Source of the DNA: Endomicrobium sp.
Lineage (GTDB): Bacteria > Elusimicrobiota > Endomicrobiia > Endomicrobiales > Endomicrobiaceae
Length of the DNA stretch: 8,160 nucleotides
Reading direction: 5' to 3'
Assembly: GCA_031264895.1 (NCBI GenBank)
Contig: JAISDI010000053.1
Span: 1 to 8,160 of the forward strand
Under the pieces are notes generated by a model. It worked only from the letters and a program-made list of their open reading frames with translations, was not told the origin of the DNA and did no database searches. Made by a program: the position numbers and the translations under genes. Shown piece by piece: positions 1 through 8,160 of the stretch. Positions within the stretch are counted from its first letter, which is position 1; each line of letters begins with the position of its first letter.

Positions 1-2580
1 CAGAAAAGAAATATATCAATGGATGCTGTTGCCGACAATTTTTTAAAAATGGATATACGCAAAACAGCCGATTATTATAAAAAAGCAAATATCGTTTACG
101 CATTGCTGGTTTCAAATTATAATGTTTCACAAAATCCGCAGTTGGCGGAATACATTTTTGAGGGTAATTTGTCCGACGATGCGCAAAAGTTGGCTCAACA
201 AATTTCAAAAAATATTGCGGAAGACGAAACATTGTCGTTAGAGACAAAAAAGACAAAGTTAAGAACTTTATACGAACGCGCAAAAAACCCGTTTATTATG
301 GGATTTTATTTTAAGATGTTGAAACAATACGATATGCCGGTCGTAAACGAAATTTTGGATTTTTTGAAAAACGAGCCGGAGGAAATAACAGAAGCGAAGA
401 AATTTAAATCGGAAAATCCGGATAATATGTTTAAAAATGAATATCAGAGAGAAAATGATAACTTTTTTAAAATTTTTATAGACGATCTTGACGCCGCAGA
501 AGTAGAAACTTTGATGGCTGGGCTAAAAGATACGAGCAACGGTTTTAGCAAACTCTTTTTTACGCCGGTAAGCGTCAGATATTTCTTTTTGAAATACGGG
601 GAATTGGAAAAAATATATAATTCCCGCGTAGTTAGAGACAAAAATCTTAATGATATGCAAATGCCTAAAATCGGAATAATTAAAAGGATTATCGCTAAAA
701 TCTTAAGACGAAATATATATACGGCAGTTTTGGAACAAGTACAAGAAGTAAATTCAGTAATGAATGAACTGTTTGTCTCAAAGAAAGATGTAGATGAAAT
801 TGTCGGTCAAATTGAAAAAATGAATATACATATTGATGAGGACGAATATTTTGAACTGCTAAAGTATTCAGATGCTGCTTATTTTCTAAGATTTACGTCT
901 TTATTGTATGCTGCCGGCAAGCTTGACCATTTTAAAGGACAATTGTTTGCAAATTTATTGGAAAGGCATGACAATTTCCATGTAAACGTCAAATGGAGAA
1001 ATAAGAAAAATCAGATATTACCGTATAAGATAGCGTCTATGTTCAGCGTTGACAGCCGTTTCGGAAAAATATCGTCTGTATTAGATATAAAAAAGGCAGA
1101 GGGTAATAAAGAAGAAATTTCTTTTGCCAGAATCGAAAAAATTGAATTTAAGTCATTATTTAGAATATTTTTAGGGAAAGTATTCGGATATAAGCATATG
1201 TTTTTGGATACGGAAGATAAAAGCAATCTTGCCTATTTGAAATGGACAGACGATTTGGCGCAAAACAGTTTAAATCTTTCCAAAACCGAATTGGACAATG
1301 TTTTGAATACGCTGCATTCTAAAAAAAGCGATCGGCTGAGTGCAATTTTTAATCCCGATCGTTCAATGTCCCAAAAACAAATTGTATCTAATGCTAAAGA
1401 TAAGATCGTTTTGCTTCGTTTCTGCAATATGCTGGGAATTTCGGCAGATGTGAAGGAATACGAATTAGAGTTTTTGGTTAACGGACATCCGACAGGATAT
1501 TTGTATAAGGAATATTCATTGCCTGGCGGCATAATTCGTATGAAAGACATTCCGTTTGTCGATGAAAACAAAGCGAAAGAAATTATAGAGTTTTTTAAAG
1601 ATTATCAAGAATATATGACTGATATACAAAAAACTATGTATCAAAGACTGATATATGAGATATTGAAAAGCAACGGTAAACATTTGGCTTTCTTTAATGA
1701 TTTTAGAAGCAATATAAATTTAATAGACGAACTCTATCATGGTTTTTCAATAGTAAAAGATAAATATATTCAGGAAGCTTGTTCGAATTTTGATATAACT
1801 TCCGAAGATTCTCGATATATTGAAAATAAACTTTCCAAAAATTCTCATAATGATTCTTCCGATGAAACCAATAAGATGTTTGCCGAGGTTGAAACTATAA
1901 ATGCCATTCTTAAAGGCTTTAACGCTTACGAAAAATCTCAATTATTGCTGTGGCTTATGGATATGGATTCTAATAAAACCGAAAAGCCCAGTAAAATAAA
2001 GTTTTATGAGATATTTTCTCAAAAAGATATTCAAGAGCCGTTATTTAATATGTTTGTTCTTATGAACAAAGAGGAAAGAACCGCTTTAATTGTCGAACTT
2101 TTACAGATGAACGATGGAGTGTTAGCTTATAGAGACGATAAAAAGTTTTCGGAAATACTATCCAAAATGTCAATAAGCAAAGACAAAAATGACGCGGCAA
2201 GTATTATCAAAATGTTAGATTCTTACAAAGTTAAAATATCGTATTTGAAGAATATCCTATTTAGAAAAAAAGATAAGTATCTGCAAAAAGAACATGAAAA
2301 TATATTTGGAAAAGCAAAACCCGGAGTTTCGCTTTCAAAAAATGAAATTGCATTGAGCGGTAAAATTTTAAAATTGGCGCAATATTTGTTTGCCGGTAAA
2401 GCGGAACGTATGTTTATGCGGCTTGATATGTTTGGTTTTGACAAAATAGAATCCGAAGACAAAGATATTTTTAGAAGGTTTTTGGAGAAAGAATTATTTA
2501 TGGATAGGTTTGCTGATGCCGCAATAGGCGGCAGGTTCGGAAAAGATTCCAAAACGGTCAAAGAACTTTTAAAGATAAAA
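1..2580 (+). other. N-terminal visible helical region of the giant protein (unknown family)
   Basis: Residues 1-860 of the translation. The composition is highly charged (Lys, Glu, Asp, Asn) with regularly spaced Leu, Ile and Phe, which suggests mostly alpha-helical, solenoid-like structure. I see no signal peptide, no membrane segment and no catalytic motif. Residues 411-701 are the first copy of the internal duplication. Cysteines are rare, so it is unlikely to be a disulfide-rich secreted domain. The region precedes the kinase-like domain directly, and its last part (about 850-895) may already be the N-terminal helical extension that UbiB proteins carry before their KxGQ motif. It could be a scaffold or a partner-binding arm, but I do not recognise it and assign no function. 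Confidence 0.6.
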
Positions 2581-5500
2581 TTAAAACTTCATTCTCCGAC
2601 CCGTCAAGTTCAGTTGATTTCCGATATTGTAAATTCCGGTTTTGATATGGCCGCAGAAGATGAGCTTGATGAAACGGAAAAGAAAGGCCGCCTTATTGTG
2701 GCAATGGCAAGCGCTTCAGGGCCTTTAATAGTAAAACTTATGCAGATATTGTCTAATCAAAAACAGTTTGAAAAGATGAAAAAAGGCGGCAAAAGAATCA
2801 ACGAAATAGTTTCAACCGTAAAAGATGAAAATGATCCGCTGTATAAAACCGTTATTTTTGAAGTTTTAAAGCAAGAGGGATTATCCGAAGATATAGAAAG
2901 CTTGGGAAATAAACTTGGCAGTGCGTCTATAGCGCAAGTTCACGACGCAAAATCAAAAATACACGGTGAAATTGTTGTTAAGGTTGCCCGTCCGTCGGCG
3001 TTCAGCCATATGGATGAAGATTTTAGAGTTTTTGACGAGTTGGTTGAATATTTTCAACGGACAAACCCCGATATAGGAATTCCGTCGGCAGAGCAGTTAA
3101 GAAAAATGATAAGAGAAGAGCTTGATTTTAATTCCGAAATAGACGCTATGCAGACCTTTGCCGAAAATATGCAAAAAAGAAATTCAAGAATTAGAGTTCC
3201 TAAAGTTTTCTCTCAAAAGAAACCGAAAGGCACGAGAGTTATAATGATGGAAAAGATGGAAGGAGACTCTTTAGACAGGGTTATGAAAGAAAAATCTGCA
3301 AATGAAAGCGCCGAATTTCACAGAGATATACTTCGGGAATTTTTTGAGCAAATTTTTATAGACGGCTTTTATCACGCGGACTTGCATGGCGGAAATATTT
3401 TAATAGATAACGATGGAAATATCAATTTCATAGATTTGGGCGCATACGGTAAAGTGAAAGACAATCAAAAAGGTTTGCTTAAAGATATTTTTCTATCAAT
3501 TTTATCCCGCGATTTTGAAGCGTTAAAAATTGCAATGTGCAAGTATGACGAATCTTTTACGGAAAAATTTAAAGATGAAAAGTTCAGTTCGGAAATAAAA
3601 AAAGCTATCGGAAAAAGAAGCCCCGTAAATGTATTTAATCTGCTTAACAGCGATAGAAGATTTAACGATTTCTTTCTTGCCGTTAACCGCCATAAAGGAA
3701 TAAACGATGATTTGTTAATGTTTTTTCAGGCATTAAGTAAAATAGGGAAATATTTTGATTATCTCGGCTCAAATGATAAAAAACTTGAAATGATAGAGTA
3801 TATAAAAAATCTTAATACTGTTGAAAACGACGAAAAATCACAAGTTAAAGCCATTCTTCCGGAAAACCAAGAAAAAGTAAACAATATGATTATTGAAGGC
3901 AAAAGTCCTTTGCGGATAGCTACATTTGTCGCAGTAAAAGAATTTTTTCAATCGCTTAATCCTAAAAAGTTCACTTTAGCGCATGCCCAAGACGGACAAA
4001 CGTTCAAAGAAGCCGTAAAAGATAATCCCGCGCCTTTGATAGTGTCTTTAAGCGCGTGGTTGGCTATTGCAGCTTTATCCATATTAAATCCGTTTGCGCT
4101 GCCTTTGATTCTTGTCGCGCCTGTCAGCATTGCCATCGGAAGTATATTCAATATTGTCATTCATACAATAATCGATTATGTACATATAACGGTTTTTCTC
4201 AAGCCTGTTTCAGTCAATAAAAAAGAAATACCGGTAAAAGTTCCCGATGAAATTATTGAAGACGACAGTAAAGAACTTACTGATGAAGAAAAGAAAAAAT
4301 TAGCCGATTATCGAGATACGAAAAAAGAGATCATTAATGAAATTTACGGCGAAAATCCATACCCTGAACTTGAAAAAGAAATTAAAGAGATATTCGAAAG
4401 GCTTTTAGACGCAATGGTCAAGATGGGAAAGATCAAAGAACAAGATAAAAAAGAATATGAGTTAGTTTTTTACGATACAAGCGAATTTAACGCTTACGCT
4501 ATAAAGACTACAAAATCAGTCTTTTTTACCAGCGCCGTAATCGTAAGGCTGTATAAACATTTTGGAGGCAGATTATCCAAAGACCATATAGCCGGAATAC
4601 TCGGACATGAATTGCAGCATACGATCCAAAAAAATAAGAAGATAAAATCATCTTCTTCACGACAGGGAGATGACAAAAAAAAAGAATATAATAGCGATTT
4701 AGAAGCTTTATATATTATGGACAATGCAGGGTTTAACCCTAAAGCATTGTCAGAAGTTATGAATTATTTTGCCGAATCTAATCAAAGACCTTATGCCGCC
4801 GCCGTCGCTTCATTAGTTGATCCGCATCCGACTTCAAAAGACAGACTTGAAATGATAAACAAATCCTTGAACAGTAAAAATACGATTTTTAAAAATATTG
4901 CGTTAAAGCAGACTTCGTTAGAGAATTCTAATATTAATGATAAAGATACGCTTCTTAAGACTATGGTAAAAAATATAAAAACAAATAAAGAGTTGGAAAA
5001 AGCTTTTGAAGAACATAAGAATATCTATGATATTTTGCTTCTGCTGCCAAAAGAAAGATATGAAAGTATTCAGCTAGAAGAGTTCATAAAAAAACAAATT
5101 ATAGATAAAACCTATTTTGATTATACAATTCAAGAAAGAGAGATAATGTTTGAACTGCTTTACGGCGCTTTTTTTAACGATGTTACGGATAACAAAATTA
5201 AATCATTAACTTATCAAACGAGCGGTACTTTTTTTTGGGATATTATAAGTGAAAGATCAGATAAGATAAAAAAGTTAATAAATAATCTCGATGTTGATTC
5301 GCAGCGTAAATTAAAAAACTGGATCGTGGATTGTAAAATTTTGATGCCGGTTTATGTTTGTGACGACGAAGATAAAAATAATAATTGGAATTGGTTCTGG
5401 GATATGAGCGTTGTTTATCTTCAGGCATTTTCATATATTTCCCAGAAATTAAATTATCAAGATTTTGAAAAAGATTATAATAAACTAAGCAGAAGATATG

Positions 5501-8160
5501 ATGTTATAGAAAATATATCTAAACCGTTAGCCCGCAAACTGCTTATTTGGATGAGAAAAAATTATAAGGAAATTGATTCGTTTATAAAAAATCATTTTAA
5601 TGGTTTTTCTAAAGATTTTCAAAAAAAAATACTTTCAACAATGAAGGCTAGATTAAATGGGGCAGGCTCACATGTCTTAGAACATAGTTTTTATTTACAT
5701 ATTAATTTTGACAGTTATATTTCAATTCTAGAAATCATTAATAAAGCCGGATATCCGCATGAAATTTCGCTGGACTATAATACAATTAAAAATTTAGAAG
5801 AAGTTGTAGAAAGAATTGCTGATGGGGATTTAGAAAATGTTGTAGAAAAAATTGCTGGTGCGGATGCGGATAAGATATTTCACTGTCTAAAGCAATTTTA
5901 CGCTAATGCTGCTTGTTCGGAGGATCTATTAAGGTATCTATATGAGGGTAGTTCTGGTGAATATTATAAGTTTTCAGAATTTGTCGTTAAAAATTTAAAA
6001 GACAGCAAAAAAACAATAAAAGAAATTTTTGAAGCGGGCATTTTCCCATTATTAGACGGTAAATATTTTTTTGAAGCGTATCAAAATGACATATCTATGC
6101 TAACTACAAATGAGATCGAAGAAATATTGAGCATATTAGAGAAATATAAAAAAGCTGAAATACACAATAAATCAAAGGAATTTACAGATATTATTGATTT
6201 TAATTTGCTGCGTTTTATCGAAATTTTGTTTGACAAAAATACAAATATAGGAAATGATTCAGAAAGAATATATCAATTGATAACGATAATTGATGAAAAA
6301 CTTGGTTTTAATAATAATACCAAAGATTTTGATAATGATAGGCTTAAACGTACTATTAAGGACAAACTGATAAATGAGGATTTTCCTTACGAAAAACTCT
6401 TAAGATTCAGTAAATATTTAACTCCTAATGAGGATGATCGTATCGAAATTCCAAATTCTGAAAGCGTATATGTTTCAGATGAAGATATTAGCCGCGCTCC
6501 TATCGATATTTTGTCATTGTTTAAAAAAATTGGAAAAAGAAACAGGTATACTCAATTAATGTTTAAGTGGTATGTGAGTCATGAAAAAGAGGAAATAATG
6601 TTTAACTGGGGGAGGTATATAGAAGTCAAAACATGGGACGGCGGCATAAGGGGTATAAATGTTAAAGAGGATCTGGATAAAATACTGGGGCATTTCCATA
6701 GCGACGATGAATTAAGAAGCCGTGAAATTGAAAACCTGGCCGTATTGTATTTGCATAATGCGCTTGGGATCGAAGCGGTTAAAAAAAGTTTAGATTTTTC
6801 CGTTAATTTTACAAAAAGCTCAGGCAAGCCCAAAGAAGATACAACTTATGTTTGGTATGAAATAAACGAAGCCATTTCAAACGCTGACATAAACCCCGGA
6901 CAAATTAACGACATATTAAAAAATTACGCTTTGATCAAAAAATATTTAAACCAATCGCAGCAATTAAAATTCGGAAGGATCATTTATGAGCTGATGAAAA
7001 AAAATAATAACTTGTCTTCTTTTTCTTCAGTAGAAGAAAATATAGAAATCGTTGATTTTTTATTTAACGGCTTTAGCCCGCTAAAAGACGAGTATATCAA
7101 TGAAATATTTGATAAATACGATATAACTGAAGATATGTATAATATTTTGATTTCAAGGACAATGTCGCAATCGCTTGACGATACCTCTTCAAATACTAAT
7201 AAAAATGTAAAACGGATGGATCTTTTAAAAAATTTCTTGGTTGTATCTTCCAAAAAAGATAAAAGCGAAATTTTGTTATGGCTTTTAAATGACAATGCCG
7301 AGTTGCCTGATATTTTTAGGGAAGAGCGATTGTCATACTATAGAGGAAAAGACGAATATGTATTAAATTTTCAAGATTTAAAAGAAGATTTCAGAATGCT
7401 TTCTAATTCTGAAAGAGGTGAAGTTGTTTCTATGATACTTGGCGGCAACAAAGGTTTATTTACAGATATAAATAAAGTCTATAAATCTATAAATGGTAAA
7501 TTAATGGATATAGACTTTTTGCAGTATTATAATCATAGGGTTAACCGTTTATTTGAACGAAAATATATGCCGGCTATTTTAGAAGATTTTGATAATGACA
7601 TAAGCGCTGACAGCTTGAAAGAGCAAGTGATTTCTTTTTATGAAGTATTTTTAATATCTCAAAGTAAAAACATATCTGAAAAAAAGAAGCATATATCCGA
7701 CAGAGACAAAATACTTGCCGATATAGACAAGGCAAATAAGAAAACGGCAAAAAATGCGTTAAGTAAAGTATTGAAAGAATATGCGGAGTCGACTGACGGT
7801 CAAATTAAAAAGAAGGCTATAAGCAATTATTTGGCAAAAAATGAGAAACAGATACTATCAAACAAACTGTATTTGTTTTTTGATTTACTTCCGATGGTCT
7901 CTGATAAAAAAAGAATGTTTTACGAATATATTAAGAGCCTTTGTTTATGTTTCAATGAGCATAGTTCCGGAAATTTTAAAGATGCCATTAAAGAAGTAGA
8001 GTATTTTTATGATGCTCTTGTCTTCCCCGCATATGATAGAAATACAGAGAGTTCGTACTTCTTCAATTCACTTTTAGCAGAAAAAGAAGAAATTCTACAA
8101 CTAATTCATACTGTTTCTCAGCAAGATAAGCAAGGATATGGAGATAGTATGGAAAAATAT
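1..8160 (+). CDS. Giant multidomain protein: helical module, UbiB-like kinase, membrane hairpin, M48 peptidase, second helical module (partial at both ends)
   Basis: Frame 1 of the + strand is open across the entire window: 2,720 codons with no TAA, TAG or TGA, so the gene runs off both ends and its true start and stop are unseen. The translation contains, in order, a long helical region (residues about 1-860), a UbiB/ABC1-type kinase-like domain (about 860-1395) ending in two hydrophobic segments, an M48-type zinc peptidase domain (about 1440-1622), and a second long helical region (from 1623 to the window end). Parts of the two helical regions are homologous to each other at a spacing of about 1,776 residues. 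UbiB (about 550 aa) and M48 proteins (about 290-480 aa) are normally separate, so the size and the fusion are unusual. The recognisable motifs lie in one unbroken frame, which argues against an artefact of joined genes. Biological role is unknown. A membrane-anchored, ATP-binding and proteolytic scaffold is inferred from domains only. Confidence 0.93.
1231..2103 (+). repeat. Internal protein duplication, copy A (residues 411-701)
   Basis: This segment aligns with residues 2199-2480 (bases 6595-7440) in the same protein. Anchors in order: W415 with W2203; LDNVLNTLHS (431-440) with LDKILGHFHS (2225-2234); NMLGI (476-480) with the N-A-L-G-I at 2253-2257; RLIYEILKSN (549-558) with RIIYELMKKN (2326-2335); GFSIVKDKYIQE (581-592) with GFSPLKDEYINE (2357-2368); FDIT (597-600) with YDIT (2373-2376); LLWL (649-652) with LLWL (2425-2428). 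Residues 571-600 and 2347-2376 match at 15 of 30 positions without gaps. Copy A carries about 17 extra residues between 440 and 478. The similarity is seen at protein level; the DNA has diverged, so the duplication is old. Confidence 0.85.
2581..4200 (+). other. UbiB/ABC1/AarF-type atypical kinase domain with C-terminal membrane hairpin
   Basis: Residues about 861-1400. UbiB/ADCK proteins are protein-kinase-like ATPases linked to isoprenoid-quinone and lipid metabolism. Visible motifs in order: KxGQ-type motif as K912-L-M-Q915 followed by ILS; alanine-rich loop as GSASIAQVH (973-981); ATP-binding lysine K994 in VVKVARP; ExD motif E1040-L-D1042 with a following Glu at 1046; catalytic loop HADLHGGN (1125-1132) with D1127 and N1132; metal-binding DLG (1145-1147) in place of DFG. 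The order and spacing fit a complete domain, and the key Lys, Asp, Asn and Asp residues are present, so ATP binding is likely. Deviations are Met for Gly in KxGQ, Gly-Ser for the first two alanines of the loop, and Gly for Pro in the catalytic loop. The two hydrophobic stretches about 200 residues after DLG sit where UbiB has its own C-terminal membrane hairpin. Substrate is unknown; a quinone role cannot be assumed in such a fusion. Confidence 0.9.
4033..4182 (+). other. Predicted two-segment membrane hairpin
   Basis: Residues about 1345-1362 and 1365-1394 are strongly hydrophobic, nearly free of charge, and separated by a short N-P-containing turn, which suggests a helical hairpin crossing or entering the membrane. 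It follows the kinase domain as in UbiB and precedes the peptidase domain much as the N-terminal membrane segments precede HExxH in HtpX. It is the only clear membrane segment I see in the window. A hairpin would put kinase and peptidase on the same side of the membrane. The second segment is long and could be slightly tilted or partly amphipathic, so the exact boundaries are uncertain. Confidence 0.75.
4318..4866 (+). other. M48-type zinc metallopeptidase domain
   Basis: Residues about 1440-1622. M48 peptidases (HtpX, Ste24, BepA, Oma1 relatives) cleave membrane or misfolded proteins using one zinc ion. The N-A-Y-A stretch at 1497-1500 followed by a hydrophobic strand fits the family's upstream substrate-edge region. 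HELQH at 1536-1540 gives two zinc-binding histidines and the catalytic glutamate. E1562 in EYNSD (1562-1566 region, with D1565) matches the third zinc ligand in the family's E-x-x-x-D pattern. AGFNP (1576-1580) matches the usual AG-aromatic-x-P, and DPHPTSKDR (1607-1615) matches the C-terminal HP...R signature. All catalytic elements are intact, so the domain is predicted active. The loop between HELQH and E1562 is short, Lys/Ser-rich and contains an A9 run in the DNA. No later hydrophobic segments follow, so it resembles the soluble catalytic core rather than full HtpX or Ste24. Confidence 0.9.
5794..5865 (+). repeat. In-frame 36-base tandem repeat, two units
   Basis: Units 5794-5829 and 5830-5865 are adjacent and match at 31 of 36 bases. 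They encode LEEVVERIADGD and LENVVEKIAGAD (residues 1932-1955). The second unit ends in GCGGAT, which is repeated at once (5860-5871, giving A-D-A-D). The high DNA identity contrasts with the ancient large-scale duplication and points to a fairly recent slippage or local duplication that kept the frame and lengthened an amphipathic helix. Confidence 0.85.
6595..7440 (+). repeat. Internal protein duplication, copy B (residues 2199-2480)
   Basis: Partner of residues 411-701. The residue offset is about 1,788-1,794 at the start, then 1,777 from LGI (2255-2257), and 1,776 from about 2347 through the LLWL block at 2425-2428, ending near 1,779 at R2472. A constant offset over more than 200 residues, with shared rare Trp positions (W2203, W2427) and the shared GFSxxKDxYIxE and DIT motifs, supports true homology rather than shared composition. 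Copy B lies after the peptidase domain, whereas copy A lies before the kinase domain. The module therefore brackets the enzymatic core, or belongs to a repeating unit of about 1,776 residues (about 5.3 kb). Confidence 0.85.

Larger units (their letters stand above)
4867..8160 (+). other. Second helical region of the giant protein (unknown family, continues past window)
   Basis: Residues 1623-2720. It is again Lys/Glu/Asn/Ile-rich with heptad-like Leu and Ile spacing and is predicted mostly alpha-helical. No signal peptide, membrane segment or catalytic motif is visible. Residues 2199-2480 are copy B of the internal duplication. Residues about 1623-2190 and 2481-2720 may correspond to the flanks of copy A, but there the similarity is too weak for me to claim by eye. 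A Trp/Asn-rich patch with WNWFWD (1796-1801) and a recent 12-residue tandem duplication (1932-1955) are local oddities. The region is still open at the last base, so the protein continues. Confidence 0.6.

Noticed and set aside
1..30. ATG at base 19 as the real start of the gene, with AAAAGAAA upstream as a ribosome binding site
   Set aside because: The frame is already open from base 1, the purine stretch is weak and common in this AT-rich sequence, and no promoter or signal peptide is visible. An upstream continuation is more likely.
1057..2544. Shared RFGK motif at residues 353-356 and 845-848 as a further internal repeat
   Set aside because: The match is limited to four residues plus loose flanking Lys/Leu pattern, with no extended alignment, so it is within chance for a protein of this composition.
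2581..4200. Naming the kinase-like domain ubiB and assigning a role in ubiquinone synthesis
   Set aside because: The domain motifs fit the family, but family members act in several pathways, key motifs are altered, and the giant fused context has no quinone genes visible. A symbol would overstate the evidence.
444..7295. Ten short minus-strand open frames of 63-112 codons, including 1233-1571, 2223-2561 and 6984-7295
   Set aside because: All lie antisense within the continuous + strand frame, show low-complexity Ser/Ile/Leu/Phe-rich translations with no recognisable domain, and are best read as shadows of the real gene.
1..8160. RNA genes, CRISPR arrays, insertion sequences, promoters or terminators
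   Set aside because: The window is coding throughout in one frame. I saw no regularly spaced repeat array, tRNA-like cloverleaf, transposase motif or hairpin followed by a T run that would need another explanation.

Overview
The whole 8,160-base window is the inside of one giant protein-coding gene on the + strand. Reading from base 1 gives 2,720 sense codons with no stop. The gene is cut by both window edges, so I see neither a credible start, a ribosome binding site, a stop nor a terminator, and there is no intergenic space. All other sizeable open frames lie antisense inside this gene and look like shadows. The DNA is AT-rich, the protein is rich in Lys, Asn, Ile, Glu and Phe, and tryptophan is always TGG, which fits an AT-rich bacterium using the standard code. 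Giant genes of this kind are known from uncultured lineages such as Omnitrophota, and Elusimicrobiota would also fit the composition. The taxonomy is a guess from style, not from a marker gene.

Layout by residue of the window translation: (1) about 1-860, a mostly helical, charged region of no recognisable family, whose part at 411-701 is duplicated later; (2) about 860-1395, a UbiB/ABC1/AarF-type atypical kinase with nearly all family motifs, ending in a two-segment membrane hairpin (about 1345-1394) placed like the C-terminal hairpin of UbiB; (3) about 1440-1622, an M48-type zinc metallopeptidase domain with HELQH, the downstream Glu ligand and the AGFNP and HP signatures; (4) about 1623-2720 and beyond, a second long helical region whose part at 2199-2480 is clearly homologous to 411-701.

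The main observations are therefore a fusion of a UbiB-like kinase, a membrane anchor and an M48 peptidase in one polypeptide, set between two diverged copies of an unknown helical module about 1,776 residues apart. By analogy with UbiB and HtpX, kinase and peptidase probably lie on the same, cytoplasmic, face of the membrane, with the helical arms serving as scaffold or substrate-binding parts. That functional picture is inference. A plausible but unproven idea is that the protein is built from repeated 'helical + kinase + peptidase' units that continue outside the window.
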